A DNA stretch of 32,893 nt, from positions 1 through 32,893 of the forward strand of contig NZ_FCOA02000052.1 in NCBI RefSeq assembly GCF_001544875.2, given 5' to 3'. Positions 16,036-24,421 of the stretch are shown one piece after another (the stretch's first letter is position 1; each line of letters opens with the position of its first letter). A model generated the notes under the pieces. The model searched no databases. It was given only the letters and a program-made list of their open reading frames with translations, and was not told the origin of the DNA. The translations under genes and the position numbers were made by a program. This DNA comes from Caballeronia hypogeia (lineage in GTDB: Bacteria; Pseudomonadota; Gammaproteobacteria; Burkholderiales; Burkholderiaceae).

Positions 16036-17019
16036 TCAAGCGCCGCGCTTGTGACGCGCCATGGACACGGCGGCGTCGATCGCGGCGATCATGCTGCCCG
16101 CGTCCGCGCGGCCCGTGCCGGCGAGGTCCAGGGCCGTGCCGTGATCCACCGACGTGCGGATGATCGGCAGGCCCAGCGTCACGTTGATGCCTTCGCCGAA
16201 GGTCGCGTATTTCAGCACCGGCAAGCCTTGATCGTGGAACATCGCGAGCACGCAGTCGGCGTCTTTCAGATAGCGCGGCTGGAACAAGGTATCGGCGGGA
16301 TACGGCCCGCGCGCGTCGATGCCGAGCGCGCGGGCGCGTTCGAGCGCGGGCGTGATGACGTCGATTTCCTCGCGGCCGAGATAGCCGTTCTCGCCCGCAT
16401 GCGGATTGAGCCCGGTGACGAGAATGCGCGGTGCGGCCAGGCCGAAATGCGCGCGTAGATCGTGATCGATGATGGAGAGCGTTTCGACCAGACCGTCGAT
16501 GCTGAGCGCCGCCGAAACGTCCTTCAGCGGCAAGTGCGTGGTCGCGAGCGCGACGCGCAACGGACGCTCGCTCGAACCGGCGAGCATCATCACGACGCGC
16601 GGCGTGCTCGTGCGCTCGGCGAGATACTCGGTGTGGCCGGTGAAGGGAACGCCGGCATCGTTGATCGTGCTCTTTTGCAGCGGCGCGGTGACGATCGCGT
16701 CGAAACGGCCGGAAACGGCGCCGTCGATGGCGGTGTCGAGCAAGCCAAGCACGTAACGCCCGTTGGCGGCGTCGAGTTTGCCGGGCACCGCGGGAACCGC
16801 CAGCGCGTGATGTTCGACCTCGACCGGATCGTGCGCCGCGGGCCAGCCCGCGCCTGCGCGCGTTTCGAGCAACGCGCGGTCGCCCAGCACGGTGAAGCGC
16901 GCCTGCGGCCAGCGCTGGCGCGCCTGCTTCAGCGCCGCAGCCGTCAGTTCCGGGCCGACACCGGCCGGCTCGCCTGTCGTGATGGCGATGGCGAGCGGTC
17001 GGGCGTCAGCGGTGCTCAT
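16036..17019 (-). CDS. pdxA: 4-hydroxythreonine-4-phosphate dehydrogenase
   Basis: PdxA, 327 residues, a cytosolic NAD- and divalent-metal-dependent enzyme of pyridoxal phosphate synthesis that acts just before PdxJ. The N-terminus has ITTGEPAGVGPEL (13-25). The metal-histidine blocks are all present: FTGHTEYLAERT, TGLNPHAGENGYLG and AMFHDQGLPVLKY. The ATG at 17019 lacks a recognisable Shine-Dalgarno, because a 13-base tandem duplication occupies the space between it and the surA stop. Translation may depend on coupling to surA. Confidence 0.97.
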   Translation of the reverse strand: MSTADARPLAIAITTGEPAGVGPELTAAALKQARQRWPQARFTVLGDRALLETRAGAGWPAAHDPVEVEHHALAVPAVPGKLDAANGRYVLGLLDTAIDGAVSGRFDAIVTAPLQKSTINDAGVPFTGHTEYLAERTSTPRVVMMLAGSSERPLRVALATTHLPLKDVSAALSIDGLVETLSIIDHDLRAHFGLAAPRILVTGLNPHAGENGYLGREEIDVITPALERARALGIDARGPYPADTLFQPRYLKDADCVLAMFHDQGLPVLKYATFGEGINVTLGLPIIRTSVDHGTALDLAGTGRADAGSMIAAIDAAVSMARHKRGA

Positions 17020-17054
17020 GAGTTTATTGCGGGAGTTTATTGCGGGTTTATTGC
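17020..17054. repeat. 13-bp tandem duplication at the surA-pdxA junction
   Basis: GAGTTTATTGCGG occurs twice, perfectly, at 17020-17032 and 17033-17045. A third shortened copy (GTTTATTGC, 17046-17054) contains the surA stop codon. It looks like slippage that duplicated the end of surA and filled the pdxA translation-initiation region. Confidence 0.85.
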
Positions 17055-18406
17055 TGCTGGGCAGCGATGCCCTTGTACTGCACGTAAGCGGTGTCGCGCA
17101 GCTCGCGCAGCCAGTCGGAGTACGCCTGCTCGGCCTTGCGCTGGCCGATTGCCTGACGCGCGATGTCGAGCTGTTGCGAAGCCGAACCTTCCGCGTCGCG
17201 GCGGCCGAGCACCTGGATCAGGTGATAGCCGTATTCGCTTCGCACCGGATCGCTGACCGCGCCGTCCTGCAGATTGTTCATTGCGCGTTCGAACTCGGGC
17301 ACGGTCTCGCCCGGGCTGATCCAGCCGAGATCGCCGCCCTGCGAGGCCGAACCGTCCTGCGAATACGTGCGCGCGAAGTTCGCGAAATCGCCGCCGGCGA
17401 GCACTTGCTGCTTGATGTCGAGTAGTTTCTGGCGCGCGGCCTGTTCCGACATGCCGTCCGACACACGCAGCAGGATGTGGCGCACGTGCGTCTGCACGAG
17501 CTTGGGTGCATCCGCCGCCGTGCCCTGGCTTGCGCGGCGATCCACCAGCTTGACGATCTCGAAGCCGCCGTCGGTGCGCAAAAGCGTCGGCACGACCTGG
17601 CCCGGACGCAGCGTGGACACCGCCGTCACGATGCCCGCCGGCAACGAGCCCGGCACACGGAAGCCGAGATCGCCGCCCTTGCCGGCGTCGGTGTCCTGCG
17701 AATTCTGCTTGGCGAGCTTGGAGAAATCCTCGCCGGCTTGTGCCTGCTTGAGCACGGCGTCGGCCTGTGCCTGGACCTTCGCGACGTCGCTTTCCGGCGC
17801 GTTCGCCGGCAGCTTGAACATGATGTGCTGCAGACGCAGGTCGCTGGCGTTGCGCGAGCCCGGACCGCGCTGGCTGGCGATGTAGTTCGCCACTTCGCCG
17901 TCCGAGACCGTGATCTTGCTGTCCACTTCCTTCTCGCGCAGCTTGGAGAGCGTGAGTTCGGTGCGCGCATCGCGCACGAAGGTGGACCAGGGCACGCCCT
18001 GCGCCTCGATGCGCGCGCGATAGACGTCGAGCGTCATCTGGTTTTGTTGCGCGAGACGCGCGAGCGTGCGGTTCACGGCGGCGTCATCGATGTTGATGCC
18101 GTCTTCCTTCGCCTTCTGAAGCTGGATGCGCTCGAGCACCATCTGGTCGAGCACCTGCCGCTGCAACTGGTCGGCCGGCGGCACGGGCGCGTTCTGCTGC
18201 TGCAGCCGCTTGGAGATCAGCGCCGAGCGCTCCTCCAGTTCGCGTTGCGTGATGACGCCGTCGTTCACCACCGCGACGACGGAATCGGCGAGCTGCGCAT
18301 TGCGGTTCGACAACGCCTGCGCACCGGCCGGCGTACTCAGGATCAGCGCGGCAGCGAGCGCACCCGCTGCGATTACCGTCGATCGAAACATATTCACGTT
18401 TGCCAC
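17048..18406 (-). CDS. surA: SurA, periplasmic peptidyl-prolyl isomerase and porin chaperone
   Basis: Periplasmic chaperone of 452 residues that escorts outer-membrane proteins, including LptD, to the BAM machine. A signal peptide ends near residue 29 (ILSTPAGA). The N-terminal chaperone region covers about 36-185, two parvulin (PpiC) domains lie at about 189-290 and 306-401, and a short C-terminal helix completes the chaperone module. The second parvulin domain carries HVRHILLRV, GGDLGWISPGE and SEYGYHLIQVLGRR. The start is GTG 18406, with GGAG five bases upstream; ATG 18391 is too far from that site. It follows lptD by 148 bases. Confidence 0.96.
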   Translation of the reverse strand: MANVNMFRSTVIAAGALAAALILSTPAGAQALSNRNAQLADSVVAVVNDGVITQRELEERSALISKRLQQQNAPVPPADQLQRQVLDQMVLERIQLQKAKEDGINIDDAAVNRTLARLAQQNQMTLDVYRARIEAQGVPWSTFVRDARTELTLSKLREKEVDSKITVSDGEVANYIASQRGPGSRNASDLRLQHIMFKLPANAPESDVAKVQAQADAVLKQAQAGEDFSKLAKQNSQDTDAGKGGDLGFRVPGSLPAGIVTAVSTLRPGQVVPTLLRTDGGFEIVKLVDRRASQGTAADAPKLVQTHVRHILLRVSDGMSEQAARQKLLDIKQQVLAGGDFANFARTYSQDGSASQGGDLGWISPGETVPEFERAMNNLQDGAVSDPVRSEYGYHLIQVLGRRDAEGSASQQLDIARQAIGQRKAEQAYSDWLRELRDTAYVQYKGIAAQQQ

Positions 18407-18493
18407 AGATACTCCATCAAATACGAGCTTTGCCCGTTCGTGTGCCGCTTGTGTTGCCCGATTGCGGCGTTCGACGCCGCTTTCACTGCCTTT

Positions 18494-18540
18494 GTCGAGC
18501 GCCCCTTCGTTGAGCGCCCCTATTGTTGAGCGCCGCGAAA
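18494..18540. repeat. Three imperfect 16-bp direct repeats in the lptD-surA gap
   Basis: GTCGAGCGCCCCTTC (18494-18508), GTTGAGCGCCCCTATT (18509-18524) and GTTGAGCGCCGCGAAA (18525-18540) run head to tail, 15 bases after the lptD stop. The shared core is GAGCGCC. There is no dyad symmetry within a copy. Confidence 0.75.
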
Positions 18541-18554
18541 CGCCCGCTCCGATC

Positions 18555-20945
18555 TCACTCGTAATCGCTGTATCGGGAGAGCGGCGCCGCTGCTGGCGGC
18601 GGCGGCTGATAACCCTGGACGCTCGCGCGGAACGCGCTGACGAGGCCGTTGTCGACGTTCGACAAGCCCTTGAAGGTCAGTTGCGCGAGCGCGCGCGAAC
18701 CCGACGAAGGCTGGCCGACGCTGTTCACGCCATTGGCGTAGCGCTGAAAGCCGATGCCGAACGCCCAGCAGTCGGCATCGTACTGGAAGCCCACGAGGCC
18801 GTCGACGAGACGATGGCTCGCGAGATCATAATTTACGCGGCCGACGGCGTAGAGGCGATTCGTGAGCGGCCATTCGCCGGACAACAGAATCTGGTTGATC
18901 GGTTCGTTCACGAGGGTGGTCTGGTTCGACCGCGTGTAGCGGTAGCCGACGTTGATCACCCTGCGTTCCCCGGGACTGAACGCGAAACCGATGCTTGAGC
19001 GCACCAGCTGGTTGTTGTCCACATTATATTGGAACGCGGTTTCCGAGGCGAAACCCGCGCCCAGCTTGATGGCGGCGCCCGCGATCAGGTCCGAGTGCTT
19101 GGCCTGCTCGGGCAGTTGGCCCGGCGTGATCGTGACACGCTGACTCTGGAAATAGTATTGCTGGGCAATGACGAAACGCGCGCGTTCATCGCCCGTCGCC
19201 GGGTTGATGAAACGCGTCGTCAAACCCGCCGTGATGCGGTTCGCGTCCGCGATCCGGTCATTGCCGACGAACGTGTTCGGCGTATAGATCTCGGCCAGGC
19301 CGAAGTCGGCTTCGGCCGTGTCGAATATCGGCGCGAAGTCCTGATTGTGATACGGCGTGTAGACGTAGTAGAGCCTCGGCTCCAGCGTCTGGATGTAATC
19401 CTGTCCGAACAGGCGCACCGAGCGGTCGAACACCAGACCGGTGTCGAGGCTAATGGTCGGGATCGACTCGGTGAAATTCTTCGGCTGCCCGGCCACCGGC
19501 GGCGACGAACCCGGCACCTGCGAGGTCGCGATATGGCTCAGGTCGTACGACGCGAAGTGCCACTGCACCTTCGGCGTGATGAAGTAGCCCGGCGCATTGA
19601 CGCTGTAGCTCAGGTACGGATTGAAGTACAGCCGGTTGCCGTCGGTCGCGCCGTCCTGCGTGATCGTGAAGCGCGTGGCGTCCAGTTCCGCGCCGTAATC
19701 GAAGCCGCCGACGTTGTACTTGTTGTACTGCACGTTCACCTGCGGCTCGCGGGCGTACGGCGGAATCGACGGCGTCAGCGTCTGCCAGCGCTGCTCGCGC
19801 GCGAGCACCGACCACGGGCCGTTGTTGTACGTGAGCCCCGCTTCCTGCTGATACAGCAACTGCGTGCCGTTCAGGAACTGGTTCGACGCGTTGCCGAGGT
19901 CTTCCGGATACTGGCTGTCCGAGACCTTGTTGTAATTGACGTAGCCGCCGAAACCGCTGCCGAAATTCTGGCGATGCTGCCAGAAAATCGCGTAACGGTT
20001 CGTGTGCGTGACGCGGTCGTCAGGCAGATAGTTGACGTCGAGCGAACCCGAGTACGTAGGCGACAGATAGCGGTACATCGCCTCGCCGAGCACGCCGCGC
20101 TTCGTCATGATGCGCGGCGTGACCGTCAGATCGCGATTGGGCGCGATGTTGAAGTAGTACGGAATCGTCGCTTCGAAACCGGTCGTCGAGCCGAGCGAGA
20201 AGGTCGGCGGCAACAGGCCGCTGCGACGGTCGCTCGTCAGCGGAAACGACAGCCACGGGCTCGCGAACACCGGCACGCCCTGGAAGAACAGCACGCCGTT
20301 ATGCGCGATGCCGTCTTCGGAGCCGGTGTCGAAATCGAACGATGTACCCTTGATGTACCACGCCGGATCCGCTTCGCACTGGCAGGCGGTGTACGTGCCG
20401 TGATCGACGCGCGCCCGCTCGTTGTCGATCAGGTCGATGCGTTCCGCGCTGCCCGAGCCGCCCGTCAGATTGAAGTGGTACTTCGGGTTCGTCATGAACC
20501 CTTCGTTGGCCTCCACCTTCAGGTGCGCTTCCGGACCGATGAACGACACGCCGTTGTTGATCAGCCTGACATTGCCGAAAGCATCGGCCATGTCGGTGTC
20601 CTGGTCGTAGTGCAGCGCGTCGCTCTTGATGACCGTCACCGTGCGCCGTATCTCCGCCGAGCCCTTCGCCGCCATGTCCTCGTCGGACGTGCCGGTCGCC
20701 TTGTCGCTCAGGAGGAAGGTCGAGGGCTGCTGGCCGCTTTGCAACGGGCGCTCTTCAAGCTGCGGCGCGAGGCGCAGACTCTCGGGACCGTCGAGCGGCC
20801 CGGCATAGGACGCCGCCCCGGTTAGCTGGGCATGCGCGAGAGCGGGCATCAGGCCCGGTACTGACAGAAGCGCGACGACGAGCCGCCGCCTGCGTGGCTG
20901 AGCGTCGCTTTTGATTTTCGGTGCGGGAAGCTTTCGTGGCGGCAT
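18555..20945 (-). CDS. lptD: LptD, outer-membrane LPS translocon
   Basis: Outer-membrane beta barrel (with LptE) that inserts LPS into the outer leaflet; 796 residues. A signal peptide ends near residue 39 (PALAHA). The periplasmic OstA/LptA-like jellyroll covers about 95-200 and the barrel fills the rest, with the conserved block GVPVFASPWLSFPLTSDRRSG cut here to GVPVFASPWLSFPLTS around 224-240. Only three cysteines are present: Cys188 and Cys190 in TACQCEAD and Cys726 in YDADCWAFG. E. coli has four, two at each end, joined in alternating disulphides. The C-terminus is extended by a Pro-rich tail (QGYQPPPPAAAPLSRY). No strong ribosome site precedes ATG 20945. First gene of lptD-surA-pdxA-rsmA. 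Confidence 0.96.
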   Translation of the reverse strand: MPPRKLPAPKIKSDAQPRRRRLVVALLSVPGLMPALAHAQLTGAASYAGPLDGPESLRLAPQLEERPLQSGQQPSTFLLSDKATGTSDEDMAAKGSAEIRRTVTVIKSDALHYDQDTDMADAFGNVRLINNGVSFIGPEAHLKVEANEGFMTNPKYHFNLTGGSGSAERIDLIDNERARVDHGTYTACQCEADPAWYIKGTSFDFDTGSEDGIAHNGVLFFQGVPVFASPWLSFPLTSDRRSGLLPPTFSLGSTTGFEATIPYYFNIAPNRDLTVTPRIMTKRGVLGEAMYRYLSPTYSGSLDVNYLPDDRVTHTNRYAIFWQHRQNFGSGFGGYVNYNKVSDSQYPEDLGNASNQFLNGTQLLYQQEAGLTYNNGPWSVLAREQRWQTLTPSIPPYAREPQVNVQYNKYNVGGFDYGAELDATRFTITQDGATDGNRLYFNPYLSYSVNAPGYFITPKVQWHFASYDLSHIATSQVPGSSPPVAGQPKNFTESIPTISLDTGLVFDRSVRLFGQDYIQTLEPRLYYVYTPYHNQDFAPIFDTAEADFGLAEIYTPNTFVGNDRIADANRITAGLTTRFINPATGDERARFVIAQQYYFQSQRVTITPGQLPEQAKHSDLIAGAAIKLGAGFASETAFQYNVDNNQLVRSSIGFAFSPGERRVINVGYRYTRSNQTTLVNEPINQILLSGEWPLTNRLYAVGRVNYDLASHRLVDGLVGFQYDADCWAFGIGFQRYANGVNSVGQPSSGSRALAQLTFKGLSNVDNGLVSAFRASVQGYQPPPPAAAPLSRYSDYE

Positions 20946-21120
20946 GTATGGGTGGCGGTTCGATCCCGTTCGCGTCCCGCGCGCCCGATGCCGCCGGGCA
21001 GGCGGCCGAACTTGACGGTCCGTTGCCAGGCAAGGACGGCACTCGATCGAACGGTGACGCGCACGGTTGTCGGGAGCCTGGCGCCAGGCGTGAAACGGAT
21101 CGCTTAAAAAAGTCGTGGGG

Positions 21121-21127
21121 TATTATA
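21121..21127. promoter_or_regulatory. Overlapping divergent -10 elements, lptD and amgK
   Basis: On the minus strand TATAAT (21127-21122) is a perfect -10 for lptD, with a weak TTCGAG 18 bases upstream and a leader of about 170 nt. On the plus strand TATTAT (21121-21126) is a fair -10 for amgK, with about 22 nt to its ATG. The two hexamers share five bases, so the polymerases would exclude each other. Confidence 0.4.
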
Positions 21128-21154
21128 TGGCAAGATGTTTTGCCCCTCGAATTT

Positions 21155-22180
21155 ATGACGCAGATTACTTCCGACGCCCGCCTGGATCAGCTCCGTTCCT
21201 GGCTTCGATCCGTGGCCGATCGCTATCGGCTGAACCTCGACAGTCTCGCTCCCGCCTCCACCGACGCAAGTTTCCGCCGCTATTTCCGTCTCGACAGCGA
21301 TTCGGCACACGGCAGGACGCTCATCGCCGTCGATGCGCCGCCGCCCGAAAAGTGCCGCGAGTTCGTACAGGTCGCCGCGCTGCTGGACGCGGCGAACGTG
21401 CATGTGCCGAAGATCCTCGAGACCGATTTCGAAGCCGGTTTCATGCTCGTGACCGATCTCGGCACGACGACCTACATCTCGGTGCTCGACGAAAAGAACG
21501 CGCGGCCGCTGATGCGCGCCGCCATCGACACGCTGATCCGCTTTCAGCAGACCGCGCGCGAAGGCGTGCTGCCGCCGTTCGACGAAGCGTTTCTGCGCCG
21601 CGAAATGGAACTGATGCCGGAATGGTTCATCGGTCGTCATCTGGGCCGCGAAGTCACCGCCGACGAGCGCAAGACGCTCGACGACACTTTCGCGCTGCTT
21701 GTGCAGAGCGCGCTCGCCCAGCCGCAGACTTTCATGCTGCGTGATTTCATGCCGCGCAATCTGATGGTGTGCGAGCCGAATCCGGGCGTGCTGGATTTCC
21801 AGGATGCGGTGTACGGGCCGATCACGTATGACATGGCGTCGCTGCTGCGCGACGCCTTCGTGAGCTGGGACGAGGAGTTTCAACTCGACTGCGCCGCGTA
21901 CTACTGGGAGCGCGCGAAGAAAGCCGGTCTTCCCGTCGATGCGGATTTCGGCGAGTTCTATCGGCAGCTCGAATGGATGGGTCTGCAACGCCACATCAAG
22001 GTGCTCGGGCTGTTCGCGCGCATCCACTATCGCGACGGCAAGCCGCGTTATCTGGCGGACCTGCCGCGTTTCATCGGCTATGCACGCAAGGTCGCGGAAC
22101 GCTACGCGCCGCTGTGGCCGTTCGCGCGCCTGCTCGACACGCTCGAAGGCCGCGCGGTCGAAGTCGGCTACACCTTCTGA
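21155..22180 (+). CDS. amgK: AmgK, N-acetylmuramate/N-acetylglucosamine anomeric kinase
   Basis: Cytosolic kinase of 341 residues with the aminoglycoside-phosphotransferase fold. In Pseudomonas, AmgK phosphorylates MurNAc at C1 in the recycling route that bypasses de novo UDP-MurNAc synthesis and gives intrinsic fosfomycin tolerance. The nucleotide-site start is STDASFRRYFRL (36-47). The catalytic loop is FMLRDFMPRNLMV (Asp197, Asn202), and the metal-binding block is GVLDFQDAVYGP (Asp214). The identity rests on the combination of kinase type, the following murU (15 bases on) and the divergent lptD, the same arrangement as in Pseudomonas. The start at ATG 21155 is chosen by homology; the ribosome site is weak. 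Confidence 0.92.
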   Translation: MTQITSDARLDQLRSWLRSVADRYRLNLDSLAPASTDASFRRYFRLDSDSAHGRTLIAVDAPPPEKCREFVQVAALLDAANVHVPKILETDFEAGFMLVTDLGTTTYISVLDEKNARPLMRAAIDTLIRFQQTAREGVLPPFDEAFLRREMELMPEWFIGRHLGREVTADERKTLDDTFALLVQSALAQPQTFMLRDFMPRNLMVCEPNPGVLDFQDAVYGPITYDMASLLRDAFVSWDEEFQLDCAAYYWERAKKAGLPVDADFGEFYRQLEWMGLQRHIKVLGLFARIHYRDGKPRYLADLPRFIGYARKVAERYAPLWPFARLLDTLEGRAVEVGYTF

Positions 22181-22195
22181 TCTCTTCGATTCCCA

Positions 22196-22897
22196 ATGAC
22201 GCACGCTTTGAATACGGCGATGATCTTCGCCGCCGGACGCGGCGAACGCATGCGCCCGCTCACCGACACCTGTCCGAAACCCTTGCTCGAAGCCGGCGGC
22301 AAGCCGCTGATCGTGTGGCAGATCGAGCGCCTGGCGGCGGCTGGAATCCGGACCGTCGTCATCAATCATGCGTGGCTCGGCGAGCAGATCGAAGCCGCAC
22401 TGGGCGACGGCTCGCGCTGGGGTATCGAGTTGCGTTATTCGGCCGAGACCGAGGCGCTGGAAACCGCGGGCGGCATCGCGAACGCGCGGCATCTGATCGG
22501 TGATGGCGTGTTCATCGCGGTGAGCGGCGATGTGTTCTGCGATTTCGATTACGCGAGCCTGCGCGAGCGCGCCTCGAAGCTCGCGTCGATGGACGCTCCC
22601 GGCATGCATCTCGTCATGGTGCCGAATCCGCCGTTCCATCCGAAAGGCGACTTCGCGCTGAACGACGGCATGCTCGCGCTCGAAGGCGAGCAGCGCTTCA
22701 CCTTCGGCAATATCGGTCTCTACGACACGCGCATGTTCGGCGATCTCGCGCCCGGCACGCGCCGCGCGCTCACGCCCTACTATCGCGAAACCATCGTGCA
22801 CGGACGCGCGAGCGGCGAGCTTTACGAAGGCCGCTGGGAAAATGTCGGCACGCCCGCGCAACTCCGCGCACTCGACGAGGAACTGCGCGCCCGCTGA
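22196..22897 (+). CDS. murU: MurU, N-acetylmuramate alpha-1-phosphate uridylyltransferase
   Basis: Nucleotidyltransferase of 233 residues that converts MurNAc-1-phosphate, the AmgK product, and UTP to UDP-MurNAc in the cytosol. The signature FAAGRGERMRPLTDTCPKPL is at 11-30, where the lysine contacts the phosphate. ETAGGIANAR (substrate loop) follows, then AVSGDVFCDFD, with the metal-binding aspartate, and GRWENVGTPAQL near the C-terminus. The length matches MurU rather than the longer GlmU or RfbA. Coupled to amgK in one operon. Confidence 0.93.
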   Translation: MTHALNTAMIFAAGRGERMRPLTDTCPKPLLEAGGKPLIVWQIERLAAAGIRTVVINHAWLGEQIEAALGDGSRWGIELRYSAETEALETAGGIANARHLIGDGVFIAVSGDVFCDFDYASLRERASKLASMDAPGMHLVMVPNPPFHPKGDFALNDGMLALEGEQRFTFGNIGLYDTRMFGDLAPGTRRALTPYYRETIVHGRASGELYEGRWENVGTPAQLRALDEELRAR

Positions 22898-22925
22898 GCG
22901 CCCGGGAATGGGATGCATCCGATGG

Positions 22926-22931
22926 TAAAAT
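22926..22931 (+). promoter_or_regulatory. Candidate -10 of purB
   Basis: TAAAAT within GGTAAAATGC, the same context as upstream of ybgC (1997-2006). No good -35 is seen. It lies 42 bases before the purB ATG. Confidence 0.35.
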
Positions 22932-22973
22932 GCGCGGTTCTCCCGTCTTTTCCCTTCCGGCTGCGCCTCAATC

Positions 22974-24362
22974 ATGTCCGATACCCGTCCCGATACCCTC
23001 TTCGCGCTCACCGCGCTCTCGCCGCTCGACGGCCGCTACGCCGCCAAGACCGAAGCCCTGCGCGACTGGCTCTCCGAAGCCGCGTTCATGCGCCATCGCG
23101 TGACGGTGGAGATTCACTGGCTGATCGCGCTGTCGCGCGCCGGTTTTGCCGAGGTGCCGCGCTTCTCCGAGGCGTCCGAGCAATTCCTGCTAGGCCTGGC
23201 CGAGCGCTTCACCGCGCACGACGCGGCGCGCATCAAGGACATCGAGCGCGTCACCAATCACGACGTGAAGGCCGTCGAGTACTGGCTCAAGGAGTCGGTC
23301 AAGGGGCAGCCGGAGCTGGAGCGCGCGAGTGAGTTCATCCACTTCGCGTGCACGTCGGAGGACATCAACAACACGTCGCACGGCTTGATGCTCGCAGGCG
23401 CGCGCGAACGCGTGATCCTGCCCGCGCTGCGCTCGGTTTATGAGCGGCTGGTCAAGCTCGCGCACATGCACGCCGAACAGCCGATGCTCTCGCGCACGCA
23501 CGGCCAGCCCGCCAGCCCGACGACGCTCGGCAAGGAAATCGCCAACGTCGCGGCGCGTCTCGCGCGTGCGATCCAGCGCATCGAGAAGGTCGAACTGCTC
23601 GGCAAGATGAACGGCGCGGTCGGCAACTTCAATGCGCATCTGTCGGCGTATCCGGAGTTCGACTGGGAAGCGTTCTCTAAGGATGTCGTCGAAAATCGTC
23701 TGAAGCTGACGTTCAATCCGTACACGATCCAGATCGAGCCGCACGATTACATGGCGGAACTGTTCGACGCCGTCGCGCGCGCGAACACCATTCTTCTCGA
23801 CCTCGACCGCGACGTGTGGGGCTACATCTCGCTCGGCTACTTCAAGCAGAAGACGAAGGCCGGCGAAATTGGCTCCTCGACGATGCCGCACAAGGTCAAT
23901 CCGATCGACTTCGAAAACTCGGAAGGCAATCTCGGCCTCGCGAACGCGACGCTGCGCCATCTCTCGGAAAAGCTGCCGGTTTCACGCTGGCAGCGCGATC
24001 TGACCGACTCGACGGTGCTGCGCAATATCGGGGTGGCGTTCGGTTATTCGCTGCTAGCCTATGACGCGCTGATTCGCGGTCTCGACAAGCTCGAAGTGAA
24101 CGCGGCGCGCCTGAACGAAGATCTCGACAACTGCTGGGAAGTGCTCGCGGAGCCGGTGCAGACGGTGATGCGCCGTTTCGGCATCGAAAATCCGTATGAG
24201 CAACTGAAGGAGCTGACGCGCGGCAAGGGCATCACGCGTGAGGCGCTGCAGACGTTCATCGGCGGCCTCGCGATTCCGGCCGACGCGAAGAAACTGCTGC
24301 TGGAGATGACGCCGGGCTCGTATATCGGCAAAGCTGTCGAACTGGCCAAGCGCATCGCTTAA
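22974..24362 (+). CDS. purB: Adenylosuccinate lyase
   Basis: PurB, 462 residues. It cleaves fumarate from SAICAR and from adenylosuccinate in purine synthesis. It belongs to the fumarase/aspartase superfamily: CTSEDINNTSHG (126-137), SRTHGQPASPTTLGKE (173-188, with the catalytic histidine), and the flexible signature loop GSSTMPHKVNPIDFENSEGN starting at residue 300, with the catalytic serine. Length and motifs match the E. coli-type (456-residue) enzyme. It ends at a bidirectional terminator facing gntK. Confidence 0.98.
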   Translation: MSDTRPDTLFALTALSPLDGRYAAKTEALRDWLSEAAFMRHRVTVEIHWLIALSRAGFAEVPRFSEASEQFLLGLAERFTAHDAARIKDIERVTNHDVKAVEYWLKESVKGQPELERASEFIHFACTSEDINNTSHGLMLAGARERVILPALRSVYERLVKLAHMHAEQPMLSRTHGQPASPTTLGKEIANVAARLARAIQRIEKVELLGKMNGAVGNFNAHLSAYPEFDWEAFSKDVVENRLKLTFNPYTIQIEPHDYMAELFDAVARANTILLDLDRDVWGYISLGYFKQKTKAGEIGSSTMPHKVNPIDFENSEGNLGLANATLRHLSEKLPVSRWQRDLTDSTVLRNIGVAFGYSLLAYDALIRGLDKLEVNAARLNEDLDNCWEVLAEPVQTVMRRFGIENPYEQLKELTRGKGITREALQTFIGGLAIPADAKKLLLEMTPGSYIGKAVELAKRIA

Positions 24363-24376
24363 GTCGTTGACGACAC

Positions 24377-24406
24377 AAAAAAGCCCCGGAAGATCCGGGG
24401 CTTTTT
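24377..24406. terminator. Bidirectional intrinsic terminator, purB / gntK
   Basis: AGCCCCGG (24382-24389), loop AAGAT, CCGGGGCT (24395-24402), with an A-run on the left and TTTTT on the right. It can therefore stop transcription from purB (+) and from gntK (-), which converge here. Confidence 0.93.
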
Positions 24407-24421
24407 GCTTTCTGCTACTCG

